From contig JAAONU010000014.1 of the NCBI GenBank assembly GCA_012932295.1, positions 40,160,770 to 40,224,769 of the forward strand: a stretch of DNA of 64,000 bases. The letters are read 5' to 3'. The notes under the pieces were generated by a model. That model had not been told where the DNA came from, ran no database searches, and saw only the letters and a program-made list of their open reading frames with translations. Within the stretch, counting starts at the first letter, position 1. Each line of letters opens with the position of its first letter. This document shows positions 1 through 11,655 of the stretch, one piece after another. The DNA is from Cyclina sinensis (lineage: Eukaryota > Mollusca > Bivalvia > Venerida > Veneridae). The translations under genes and the position numbers were made by a program.

Positions 1-2996
1 AAAATGTCAAAGCGTGTGTCAAAACCAATAAGCTATTGTTTCAAAACATTCTCTCATCTAGCGCTAGGTGTGGATTAGTTGTCAAATTTTTCCTCTTGTA
101 TATTGTGACCGATTGCTCTGAAACTGACACTAAAAGGCTTGTCAGAAAAATGCATAGCAATCAATCGTGAAAGCACATTTATTGATTATTTGCACAAACC
201 TTTCAAGTTCAGTTCACTAATGCATAAATTCTGATAAACTTTTTCATAGCCTACGACGCACTACTGTGTAATCCGTGTAGCATACGGAGTACTTCAGTTT
301 TCTTTATTGATTTTGACCAACTACACCCGGACATATTTTTTGGAAATCGAACTCTTTGATTACTTTGAAGAAATGATTAATTCTTTAAGTTTTAACTTCC
401 TGCATAGAACATATATAATCACAGGGGGCCAGCGCGGTGTGGCAATGGTGTTTTATGAGTGATTGTGAACTAAAATGAAGAAACAAGCATGAACCATATA
501 TATCAGGTAGTATCACTGACAAGGGGAAGAACTCGAGAAATGTCATTTTCACCACCTCTGTAATCAACATGTTGTATTTTTCTACGTATTAATCAAATGC
601 TTAAATCATATTGTCATCTGTTAGATGTTAAATCCCTATACTAAAAATATTACGTCCTTTTTCTTTGGTGAATCACTCTTTCAGAACATTACTCAAAACT
701 TTAACAGAGCGTTCTACTTTCGATTAGTCGGTTGAGAAGTCGCAACAGTGTTTTCCACCTGTAAATTAGATTTGTTTATCAAAAAGAAAAGCAAAGAATT
801 GCATGCATTCATCTTATAACCTTATTATTTGTCAATCACCGATGTAACTATATCGATTGCTCTTAGAAAACTAGGAAACACGAATAATTTCATTTTAATC
901 TTATACTTTCTGTTTTGATGATGCCTAACGGTCACGTGACACTGTATATTACACGTTTCGTTGGATGAAGCTACGACTATGAACAGCATGGCAATAGAAC
1001 ACATGAGTAATGCCCCTTTATTTGCTTAAATTTCACAAAAGAAAGAACTGTCCGTCCGGAACCACATATTGCAAACTTATGAATTTTAAAATTTCTTGCA
1101 GACGTTAACTACAATAGGGGAATGCACCACTGCATGTACCGCTTACATAGTTCATAGAACACAAGTCTCAAATTCACAAAAGCTGTCGGTCTGGAGCCAT
1201 ATTTTGGAAACGGTTTTGAATGTTTAAATAACAATTTCTTGCTGACGTTTACTACGATAGGGGATTTGGTTTTTCTGACTATCACTCGCATAATTCTGGG
1301 AATATTAGATTTATGGTCCTTTGTTTGGAAAAGTTACAGATAATCTTAATATATATCTTTGTTTCTATAGCTGTATCTTGGAAAAAAATCATAGATTTGT
1401 ATCAGCATAGCGTGCTTATATATTTGCTGTCAGACTCTTCATGTCGAGCTCAGAAATAAATTAAGAAAAGAAAGCTTGCTCTTAGCCATTATTTAGTTAT
1501 GTTTATCAATGTTAAGATCATCACTTCTTACTACTATATCATATTAAGCTCAATCGTGTGAAGTTCTTCTGACATTTAATGTATAAGAACAAGCCATAGC
1601 TCTTGGATTTATTAGAATAGATATATTTCAGCTTCATAAGACTATGGTTCAGTATATGAACTTTCACAAATTACTATTCTCAACCGAATGGCAAAAGATA
1701 TTGTTTTGACGCTGTCTGCCCATCTATCCGTTCGTCCGTCTGTACATGCGTCCGTCCGCCCGTCACATTTTTCCGTCCTGAGTAATAACTTTGAAGTGTT
1801 TGAATGAATTTAGAAGTTTCTTGGTTGGATTACATAAAACTTTATGAAAAATCTTAAAAGACACGTTCTTTGCATGAACCTGTTCCAAAGTTGTTTCAAA
1901 CAAGTCCATTCATGGTTAATATTTTTAAAGAATAATCAAATTATGCCCTGATATTAAAAAGGACGACACTTCGGTGCTTCAAAGTTTTATGTGCCGTTAT
2001 AAGAAAAACAGAATATTTATATTTTCAAACCACAAGGCCTAAAGCTGTGTATTAAAATTGTGACATAATCTAGTATTACGTTTTTCTTTTTTAATATCTA
2101 AACTGTTTGAATTTCACAGTCATGTCATTTTCACGTCATGAATTGATAGAACCTAGTGGTCTTACTGTTATGAAAGCGTTTATCGTGTTTAAATATAAAC
2201 GATTAAAATATGTGAGTAAAAGGTTCCAGATCCACCCATTGTGTTTGCTCTATATATAAACAGGTAACTATGTTTACTAGACGTACACAAGAACCGGCGA
2301 TAGAGTAGAATTCGTTGTTTGACCAGCACTTCTACTTTGTAAGAACGGACCGATTTTGTGTAATGGTACCGCTTAGTACAAATGCAATACGTCTCGAAGA
2401 CACAAAATCTCCAAGCATAGATGATCATTAACAAGAACATTCTCATAAGAAAAATCTCGGACACTACTTTGCTGAAGTAAAACCTGTAACATTAAAATTT
2501 GAAGATTCTTATTATGTAAGACACATCACAGGAAGTTTAACATACAAAGAAATAACAGATACCAGGGAGTTTAGATACTATACGAGCAAATAAAATGACG
2601 ATTACATGCCGTCATACTCACAAACTGTACATACATCGCACTTAGTATGTGAACCAAACCTGGCTGAACAACATTGAAAGAGAAAAAAAACATTGATGTC
2701 TGATATTGGAATGACAGCAAAAACAATTTCTACATTATGAAGTCTTATTGCAACATTGTTTCCTCTGCTTTTGAACTATGTATACAGGTATATTTTTTAT
2801 AAAGGCTAGTTTGCGTTTTGATGAACTGACAGAACTATATATTAAAGTGTTGACTTGCTTACTTAGAGTGTAATGGTCATTGATTAATAAGATTAAAACA
2901 TTACATAATAATGAAGTTTTTGTAAGCTCTGGAAATGCTATGCTCTGAAAGAAAGAAATGATGTTTAAAAATTACTTTTAAATTTTTAATTTAATT
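1..2996. other. Gene-free AT-rich stretch
   Basis: I see no convincing exon, RNA gene or intact mobile element here. Short open frames have no family motif and no good splice borders. At 1735-1790 there is a run rich in GTCCGTCCG-like motifs, a common debris signature in bivalve genomes (established in general terms; no search was run). The only structured part is the duplication at 1029-1265. Confidence 0.5.
1029..1265. repeat. Two-copy tandem duplication, unit about 145 bp
   Basis: Two diverged copies of one block follow each other (about 1029-1120 and 1172-1265). Each begins with an AAATTCACAAAAG-like string, then a GTCCGTCCGGA / GTCGGTCTGGA segment, then TTTCTTGC(A/T)GACGTT(A/T)ACTAC and a GATAGGGGA-type end. 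The copies differ at many positions, so the duplication is old. Confidence 0.6.
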
Positions 2997-3368
2997 TTAT
3001 CTTGATCTATTTAATCCGTTCAATTTAAAAACTGAAAAATAACAACCTTTGATCAAGTTTACCTTTACATAAGTTGTTTTCGCCTTCTCAGACTTCTCAT
3101 AAACCCTTCCTAGCCAAGAAAAGCCCAAGCCACTGAATAGCAACGACGGTTTAAGTACTAAATATAGGTTCTCATTTCTTCTCCTGTTTGCTCTTTTCCA
3201 TTTCAAGGTGATATCTTTGAAACTAAAATCCCCAACTTTTCTAGCTGTGACTGTTGACGTCATACAAAAAGGCTTTGTTTCTTCCAATCCGTTTCCATCT
3301 TTTATTATGTGATATGTCATGTTCTTGCTCAGATCGAATGTGTACTTGATGCAGCGTTGATTCAGCAC
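2997..3368 (-). other. Unassigned candidate exon (123 codons)
   Basis: An open frame of 123 codons with a fairly protein-like composition (mixed charged and hydrophobic residues, KVGDFSFKDITLKWKRANRR in the middle). On the minus strand a plausible donor (AAAG|GTAAAC, about 3061) lies inside the frame, so a real exon would end before the last codons. The upstream acceptor is weak. I recognise no family with confidence; the alternating beta-like pattern could fit a tubby/LURP-like fold, but this is a guess. It may equally be a chance frame. Confidence 0.25.
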
Positions 3369-4630
3369 AACTTATGTCAAAGATATTGCAGTTATTACAA
3401 TCAATTTTCCACAGTCTACTTCAAGACATACATGCATTTCTAACTCATGCGTGTTTAGGATTATCATGTTTTTGTTCAATCATTATTTTACGTCTTTTCC
3501 CAAATAAGACTAGGCTTTCTCAACCTCAAATGAATTGTTTCTGATTCTTCAACCTTTTCTCTGATTCATTAATTATGTTCTACACTCAGTCTATATTTTA
3601 CAGTTGACTAATAGAAAAGAAAACATAAACATATTATTATGATCACAGAGCAATTGACTTTATAAATAATAGACATCATAATTGCCTTTCCTCTTACAAT
3701 ACCAATTTATAAATAAATGTGAAATGGACAATGTTTAGTCAATGTACAGCAAAAGCTGTCGTTCTTTAAAGACACGTTTTTTTAAATATGACAACTTCAT
3801 AACTTTTGAACTTGAAGTTTTAAGTTCCTAGCAAAAATTAAAAAATTTAAATACACAGACACTCTCAACTACATGGTACCGCAAATCAATATGGAGATAA
3901 AAAGTTGCCATGAAATTTTTTAGATACTCTTCACTTTTAGAATACAAGGAAAATGTATATTTTCTAATATCTGGAGTTTGAGGTACAGGGTGGTACACAG
4001 CAATGAACATTTGAACCTTGTTTTTGTGCCATTAACAATCTCTGCAAAAGCCAACTGATCAGTGTGTTTATATATGTGCAAGTTTAATCTAGTGTGTTTG
4101 GACACACAAGTCTATCCTTCAGTTACATGTTATTACAATATACATGCATTTTCAAACTACTTCTTCTTTAAGATTATACATTGCATCAGTTTTATAGAAT
4201 CGGCAAAAATACATTTAGTGAATTTCTTGCATTATTTTGTTTGTGTTCCATGACTAATCGTGATTGAGTGTTTCAAACACCTGTTACTTATTTTCAACAG
4301 CAACAGATGCATGAACACTAGTCAAATCAGACAGATGAATATCATTATAGGGTTAAACAATCAAAAAGGCAGTGGAAAATTAAGCTTACAATGGTCGACG
4401 TTTATCGTTTACCTGAGCACCATTACTTTTAACAGTTCGTCGGCAAATGAAAAACATTCAAATATAGTAGAGCATTTTCAGTCATCCAAAAATATGGCAA
4501 TCTATGGCAATTTCCTTACCTTGACCCTATTCTTTGTCACCTGACCAGATGTTTTACTGTGTGAACTTTTTTGCATTAGTAGCTAGATACCCCCAAAGAA
4601 GGTTCAGTTCACAGTAGTAGTAGTAGTTCA
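3369..4630. other. No supported feature
   Basis: Small frames at 3828-4544 have no motif, and their composition is low-complexity and hydrophobic, as expected of AT-rich noncoding DNA. A short AGT trinucleotide run lies at 4613-4627. Confidence 0.5.
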
Positions 4631-5199
4631 GTTCATGTAGTGCAAAAATATCAAGTAGGTCAAGGTCGTGCGCACCTAAAGTGAACGTTGAAAAAATGCA
4701 ACCAAAATTATATCTGTAGAAGACTTTATTGCTCAAGAATAGAAAACACTGAAGTAAAATACAATAAAGTAAACCCAGGATCTGCTAGTCTGCAGAAGTT
4801 AGTCTGCTAGTCTGCTAACTTCACAGAGACGGAAAGAATTAGAAGTTAAAATCTACAGGAAAAGCTATACACATTATCCAAATTTCATACAAAGTTTCAA
4901 AAGACATTGGAAGTAGAACAGTAAGGGAAGGTAAAGGGAAGGTAACGGTCTTATTTAGTTAAAGGGCTAAGTTAAATTGTTCTGACAGGAATATTTGTCC
5001 TATGTAAGTCTATGTAAAAACAAGTGACTCCTAGGGCGTGGCAAATTTATCTAGCGCTCAAAATTGAAACAAAAACGAACTCACCTAATTGAAATGGTTA
5101 CAGGGCTGACTCAATAAACTTTGCCTGGTGGCACTTCTGTAACATTGAATGCCAAATGACTAGTGTTAAAAATAAAAGCGGTGCATTAATGCTGTTGCG

Positions 5200-5870
5200 A
5201 CGTTACAACGATTACTTGTAGTTTCTTGAGTTTTAAAAAAAAAGTTACAGCCTGGTTCTCGAGTTCATGGTGTAAATTTTTTTCTGCCTGCATATGCTGG
5301 TTACGCGACTTAAATGGTTACACTGGTTACAGCAGCCATAATGGAAAACTGAAGCGGTGCTTTTAAACTCTTACGTGGTTAAAATAGATACAATCAGTTA
5401 CACACCGTTTCTTTGTTTTATCAAACAGTTTCTTTATTTTTATTAAACCTGTCTGCATTCGTCGGTTACGCGGTAACAATGGCAAACATGGTTATAACTG
5501 CTCATAATTGAAAATAAAAGCTCTGCATTCATACTGTAACGTAGATTTAATTGTCACACAAAGTAACAGCTTGGCTCTTGAGTTTATGAAATAATATTTT
5601 TCCTGACTAAATATTCCGGCTAGGTGGTTACAATGGTTACACTGGTTACAACTGCCATAATTGAAAATGTATGATATGCATTCATACTGTTACATAGTTA
5701 CAATAGATTGAATCAGTTTCGACTAGGTTCTTCAGTTTATAAAAAGTTTATTTTCTGTCTGCATATGCTGGTTACGTGGTTACAGTGGTTTCACTAATTA
5801 CAATTTCCCATATTTGAAAATAAAAGCAGTGCAATTAAACTGTATCGTAATCACAATAGTTACAATTAGG
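5200..5870. repeat. Tandem array, about 160-bp unit, four copies
   Basis: Four diverged units recur with a landmark GCTGGTTACG/GTGGTTAC near 5299, 5464, 5626 and 5770. Each unit carries a TGGTTACA..CATAATTGAAAATAAAAGC segment and a GTTTCTTGAGTTT-like segment. Spacing is about 145-165 bp. The array sits inside duplicate D and is absent from the matching place beside gene B, so it inserted or expanded after the duplication. Confidence 0.65.
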
Positions 5871-6646
5871 TTTTCAGATTTTTAAAGTTTTATACTGACT
5901 TTTTTTACCTATAAGGCCGGCCAAATAATGAAGATAAGGACATAGTTTAAATCTAGTGGTCCACTACCTTTCCTCGATATGTCTATGTCTATGTTAAAAA
6001 ACAGTAACCTCATGGCGGAATTAATAGTGATCCCAGGGATATCTTGTCTTATTATTGTTAGAGGTCTACTAGACAATGCTATGTCTTGTTGTTGAACATG
6101 TCCTGATCTTAATTTTTTTCTGTACCACAAAAACACGTAAATCAAAGACTAATAATTTAAGAGATAGTGCAAAATACTGAAGACCTGGCATCATTGTGAC
6201 TGACCATTCAGCCTACAAATATTGCCAAACTGAATTGAAAGGCTTAGGTTTATTTAGCATTTGAGACTGACTGTGATGTCAGTTTACTGTAAGCATGTCC
6301 GATGGCAGGGATAAATTCTATTTCTTGTATATTACTGCACATTAATTCTACGTTTTCTTGTAAAACCTAAAACAAAAACTTAACAGCATGTCTACAAATT
6401 GATCAATTGATGTGTCTTAAAAATTCGTTACACTCACATAGATGTTAAACCCACGTAAGTTAATAAGGTCGTTATACTATACTAACGACCAGTATAAAGG
6501 CCCCGGAATACCAATGACATTTATAGAAGCTAAATCAAATTGAACAAAAACACCCTACTGTTTTTCCACACACAAAAAAATGATGAAACGTTTAAATTGC
6601 TATTCTTCTTAACAAAGAAAAAAATACGTAAATATTTATGTTCCCT

Positions 6647-6892
6647 TCATTCCCATTTGAGGTAGATGCCATAAACGAGACGATTTATGATTGCCTGACT
6701 AATATAGTCAGTATTGACTTTTGGCAGTAATAAGTTGAATTTGAAGTTTATCGCCCGAAAAGTATCATGACAGTCAAGACACAAAAAATACAGTGTCATT
6801 TCTCTTCCTGTTGGACTTCTTTTCGCTTTATTAGATAGTTTACGCGAATTTGTTACTTTGTTGACTGCTGGTATGATGTTCAGCTGAGACAT
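6647..6892 (-). pseudogene. Decayed last exon of a MIEAP-like gene (copy D)
   Basis: The reading VNKVTNSRKLSNKAKRSP, then T.REMT.YF...D, aligns with the C-terminal tail of gene B (VDKETNTRKLSNKTERSP..EEMTPFLRYPDR). Similarity starts abruptly at about 6875 and fades after the Asp-rich part. The upstream part with the VWPA core and most other exons of this copy are gone. It is a relic of the last exon, not a functional gene. Confidence 0.7.
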
Positions 6893-6939
6893 CTGAATTG
6901 TTTAATAATATGTTGCCTGCCTTTATTCAGTCCAACAGC

Positions 6940-7830
6940 TTTTTATATGCCCGAAGGGCATCTACTTCGTTTATGGCATCTACCTCGTTGGCGTCCATTA
7001 GCAATTTGGATTCCGGAGGATAACTTGAGTACTCTTTGGCCTGCCGTCTTTAACCTTTGAAGACGGCCCACATTGAGTGGATAACCCCTATTGATTTTGG
7101 AGTCAGTAGCTTAAAGGTCAAGGTGATATAGACCTTAACATTGAAAACAATCACCGCCATGTAACTTGACAAACATTTGTTAAAGAGACTTCAAACCTTA
7201 TGTCGTGATTGCACACATTCAGTTGATGACCCCTATTTATTTTGAGGTCAGTATGTGAAAGGTCAAGGTCACAGTGAACTAAATGTTTATAAACATTTAC
7301 ACTCTGTAACTCGACAACCATTTCAACCATAGAGACTTTTATGTACTTACCTCGAACAGTAAAGGGGTCATGTAATCATCCTAAGAAGTTTGAAGTCTGT
7401 ATTGGAAGTAGTTCTCATAGAGACTTCAAAATCCATACAATGGTTGCACTTATTGAGTGAATGACCTCTATTGATTTTGAGGTCAGTAGGTCAGAGGTCT
7501 GGGTCACAGTGACCTAGGAACTGAAAACTATTTCCGCTGTAAACTTTATAACCATTTGTCACACGACTTTAAACTTCATATGATGATTGATTACATTGAG
7601 AAAATGATCCTCGTACATCTTAGGATGAGTGGGTCAGATGTCAAGGTTACATTGACCTAAATACTGAAAAGCATTTGTGCTGTTTAACTTGGCAACTACT
7701 TCCCATACAGACTTCAAACTTCTTAGGATGATTACATGACCCCTATACTGTTCGAGGTAAGTACATAAAAGATCAAGGTGACGAGCAACTAAACAATCAG
7801 TATTTCTGCACTACAACTTGATGACCATGC
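6940..7830. repeat. Diverged tandem array, about 140-bp unit
   Basis: Units share TTTTGAGGTCAGTAGGT..AAGGTCAAGGTCACAGTGACCT-like text (near 7098, 7239, 7478, 7618) followed by CAACTTGACAACCATTTG and AGACTTCAAAC. A related single block occurs at 30330-30370 inside another repeat. The left edge (6945-7020) carries CCCGAAGGGCATC and TTCCGGAGGATAAC, which resemble edges of common bivalve interspersed repeats. No protein is encoded. Confidence 0.6.
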
Positions 7831-8214
7831 ATTACAGCATGAACATCATAACTATGAAATACTGACATTAATACAAATTATAAAACCTGAAACTCAGATA
7901 TGATAAAGATCTATAAAACTCTAAAATGAAAATTATAAAATGTTAAAAATCAAAATATTATAAATCAAAGACAAAAAATTCAAAATTTACAGCAAATCAT
8001 TTAATTTCAAAGCCTAAGGTTTCCTCCTTTATATCATAAATGCATGATACTTAGTAAAGCGGTGCTCTTGTTATCTGTAGTTGCACGGGATAGACAATGT
8101 GTTTCATGCTGTTTAGTTATCGTTTGCAAGCAGAAATAAATGGCAGCATGTCACATAATCCATATGCATGTAATTCATGCAAACAGGATCCTCGTTTGCC
8201 TCACTGCAAGTAAG

Positions 8215-9240
8215 GGAACCAGAGTGCCAAGATGGCTCTAAAGCGCTCACCTGAGTATAACTGCTAAGATACAATTGTTACGTAATCAAAGTAATAAATA
8301 AATAATTAAACAAGCCGCATAATTTGAAAAATATTGGTAGAGACCCACTAGGTAATGTTTCAAACAAGATTTAATGTGTCAGCCTAATTGCTCCTGATAT
8401 TTTTTGTATGTCTTTACAAGTCTATGTCAAACATCATATCCAAAGAAAAAGGCTAAATTGACCTCTGGGGCAAAGTATCTGCAAACAATCTTGGTAGAGG
8501 GTTACTAGGTATTATTTGATGCAAAAATGCAGAGTTCTGAGTCTTTTTGTTTCATAAAAGAAGAGTTATTTAAAGATGTCTTTATACTTTAAGGGACTCT
8601 TTTATCCTAAACATCTATGCAAAACATGTTACCCCTCGGGCGGGGCCAAAATTGAATTCATGGACATAATTTTAACATTCTTGATAGAGGTCTTCTAGGT
8701 AATGTGACATGCAAAAATTCAAAAGTCGTAACTTTGCGGGTTTTGACAAGAAGATTTTTGAAGAGTTTGTCTATACAAGTTGTTGGTATCTGACACCCTG
8801 AGCGGAGCCGATAAATAACCCCAATTGGAAATTTTCACCAGGTTATGGATTCATATAAAAATAATTTTGAATTTAAAACAGTTAACTCACGCGCAGATGA
8901 CATAATTTGAATACATTTGCTAGAGGTCCCCTAGGCAATGCAACACACCAAATCTCTGAGATCTTGGGCCGGTGGTTTTAAAGGAGAAGCTTTCTGTACG
9001 TTTTTCATTATTGTTGCCATAGCAAGCAGAGTTCTTCATGCCATGAAATTCTTTGAACAACTTTGATTGGGCTTTCTTAAAGAAACAATCCTGACAAGTT
9101 TCATCAGCTTTGCGGGTTGGTTTAAGTGATATTGTTTAAAGCAAAAATTTGACGACGGATGACGCACTGACTTACGACGGACATATGGCGATAAAAAATG
9201 TTCACATCGAGCACATTTTGCTCAGATGAGCAAGAAATGA
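8215..9240. mobile_element. Bivalve-type nonautonomous repeat with GCTCACCT / AGGTGAGC-like edges
   Basis: The left edge reads CAAGATGGCTCTAAAGCGCT followed by CACCTGAGT. The right edge reads CGAGCACATTTTGCTCAGATGAGCAAG. Between them are several repeats of (A/G)GAG(G/A)(C/T)C..CTAGGTAATG. Related pieces occur at 29709-30548, 36645-37425 and 49060-49370. No transposase frame is visible, so the element is nonautonomous or a relic. The class (DNA transposon or other) is uncertain. Confidence 0.5.
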
Positions 9241-9469
9241 TATCCTTGTTTGTCTAGATGTCCAGAAGAATTGCCTCTGGGTTATTTTCATTATCTGTTG
9301 AATATGTATTAGCTATATCTGATTTGCAACTGACAACATGTCATATTGAACCTAGAGAAAGTAGTTCTCAAAGAATTTACTAAAGCAACTTTGTGTCAAA
9401 TTAAAATCAGTTTAAGTAACAAAGTCAAACTGAGAAAGTTTTAGTACCTTTTGCAATGCATTTTACATT

Positions 9470-11620
9470 AAGCACTATCACTACTTTGACTTCCTTTGTT
9501 CACAACCTCAGCTAACGCTCCTCTGTTCTGACAATGTAAGGGTTTTGTGCAATGGACTATTAGATAATTGATAATTAGATCGCAGACATTTTGAATATCA
9601 CGTGATCTATCCGCCAAAAGTAAGGTCTGCTTTTATCTTGATACGGTGCTTAAGGTCCGTATATTCTTAAGTTCCGAAGCCCACTTGGACGTTACAGACT
9701 GCTTTATTCATTTGCGATATGGCGTGGATTTTGTTACAGAAATAAGAGCATTTCATTGTATTACTAGTAATATTTTTAATGTTTTATTCCTGACTTTAAA
9801 TGAATGATTAACCTTGTGTTAATTAAGTTTCCTGCATCTGGTAGTTATACAAAAAATTCGAAAGTATGGGACTCGGTAAAATCAGTAAAATAACATTGAA
9901 AAAAGATGTACATTTTTACACTTCAGACTGCTGTTCTTTCATTGTTCTGTAATTCTTTGTTCTGTAAATCTTGACCGAGACATTAGAAGCTCATTTTCTC
10001 ATTACTTTTCATACAATTTTGTTACACATTCATCTTAAAAATGGCTCCGGACTGTACAAGTTGGAAGCTTTAGTTGTGCAAAATACACTTTGCAAACACC
10101 ATTTTCCTTTTCAAAAGTTGAAACTACGATTTCAATCATTTGAACAACTTTGAAAAATGACAAAAGTTATTTTAAACATCACGTTCAACAACTGCATGCT
10201 AACTCTGATATAATCAAAACCACCTGCTTAATTTGTTTAATGCTGTTTCAAAGAATATTTGACATTCAATGTTTATTTACTCTTCTTATGGCAATGCATT
10301 ACATATGACAAACATATATTTTCAAACAGTACAGTAAATATATCAACAAATAAACATAGTTTCAAACATTACTTTAAATACATCAAAATACGAACATATT
10401 AATCAAAGTTTTTCAAAAGTGGTGCAGATATTGAAGAATTAATATTAAATGCATTTTCAGGCTGTAACAATTTTAATCATTTGCAGAAACAGTTATTCAA
10501 ATATTTATGTATTCAAAGTATATATCATTTTCCGAAGTTGACATAATGCCAGAACTTGTGAATGAGCATTAACAATGAAGGTTGCATTATTTAGCTTTCT
10601 TCTGTCTTCTGTAGTGCACTTTGCTGTATGGAATGTCGAGAGGTACATGCATGTTTTAATCAGTGTTTCTTGCAAAAAGTATGTACTTTTTATGTACTTT
10701 TTTACGGTAAGAATGAATCTTTGGTGATAGAATATGCTTAATTATGGACTCAGGGTGTCATCTCGAAGTTATGTTGTAATACCCAAATTCAAGACAAACT
10801 ATTACGAAGACTCGTTTCGTACTATAGTGCCCAAATTTGGAATGCTGTACGTACATCTATTCGTTTGACCCCAACTCTTAGCTCATTAAAATACAGATAC
10901 AAGCATCATTTATTGCAATCAACAATGGTAGATGACAAATAAGATATTTGATATTACCATGTTTATGTATATTTGCGTGAATGAAATGTTTAACTGATAA
11001 ATTATGAATTTGCACTTCTAAATCATTGCATTTTGCGGATACCACTTTGTCCTACATATTGGTTTAGGTTTAAGCGGGAAGGGTCTATTGTTAATTGATA
11101 TTTCGTAATGAATATAATTTTGAGTGTCTGTCGATGTGTACTGTTTATGTGAGTATCTTAAATGCATATATTATATGTTTATTTGTTATATGTTTATATG
11201 TTATATGTTTATATGTTATATGTTTAGTCTATTGTTTAAGAAGGCCATATTCTAAATAAGGTCTATGTATGTTTCATGTATAACCTTAATATGTCACCTT
11301 CTTTAAATAAAGATATTATTATCATTATTATTAATGTTGTTTATATGAGTCCAATTTTCTAGCATACAATACCAGCACATAACATTTATCAAAAATGGGA
11401 CCTTTTCTATGCTCCGCATAATAAAACTATTTCTATCAGTAGACCCTAAATTGCGTACGTAGGGGAGGTAATCAGGGAGGTACTTTTTTCTGGAATAGTC
11501 TATTTCTCAGTCTGACGTTCTGCTTGATTTTTGCAAAACTCCGTAACGTTCTGAAAGGAATAGACATAATGATGAACGTTTAACAAGTTCATAAACTACG
11601 GCATAGTAATGAGAACACAC
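9470..11620 (-). pseudogene. Split remnant of MIEAP-like exon 5 (copy D)
   Basis: 9470-9556 matches the gene B stretch around 49510-49610 (intron 5 border and the start of exon 5 on the plus strand, with AATGTAAGGGTTTTGTGCAA). The homology breaks and resumes at about 11506 (CTGCTTGATTTTTGCAAAAC, then TCCGTAACGTTCTG), which is the other half of the same exon. About 1.95 kb lies between, including a LINE 3' end. The boundary text GGACTATT / AATAGTC(T) hints at short inverted termini of the inserted piece. The exon is dead. Confidence 0.65.
10718..11340 (+). mobile_element. 3' end of a non-LTR retrotransposon (LINE relic)
   Basis: Across frameshifts the plus strand reads VIPKFKTNYYEDSF, then YYSAQIWNAVRTSIRLTP and LKYRYKHHLLQS before a stop near 10938. 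This is the typical C-terminal end of a LINE reverse-transcriptase polyprotein. A 3' tail with ATATGTTTATATGTT repeats and a terminal ATTATTATCATTATTA run follows. The element is 5'-truncated and frame-broken. The clade (CR1-like or another) is not settled. Confidence 0.55.
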
Positions 11621-11655
11621 ACAAACACACATACAAACGCACGCGCGCGCGCGTA
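11604..11655. repeat. (CA)n/(CG)n microsatellite
   Basis: A short run of ACACAAACACAC repeats is followed by GCGCGCGCGCG (11641-11653), an alternating purine-pyrimidine tract. No gene is attached. Confidence 0.7.

Larger units (their letters stand above)
4632..6930 (-). repeat. Segmental duplicate D of the gene B 3' region
   Basis: This block matches 45722-46995 (downstream flank and last exon of gene B) in order. Shared landmarks are TTTATTGCTCAAGAATA (4724 region and 45806 region), the GATAGT(G/A)CAAA(A/T)..CTGAAGAC stretch (about 6160 and 46290), the TTACACTCA block (about 6430 and 46550) and the decayed last exon (6647-6892 against 46794-47000). The copy is interrupted by the 160-bp tandem array at 5200-5870, which gene B lacks. 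It marks an old third copy of the MIEAP-like locus. Confidence 0.7.
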
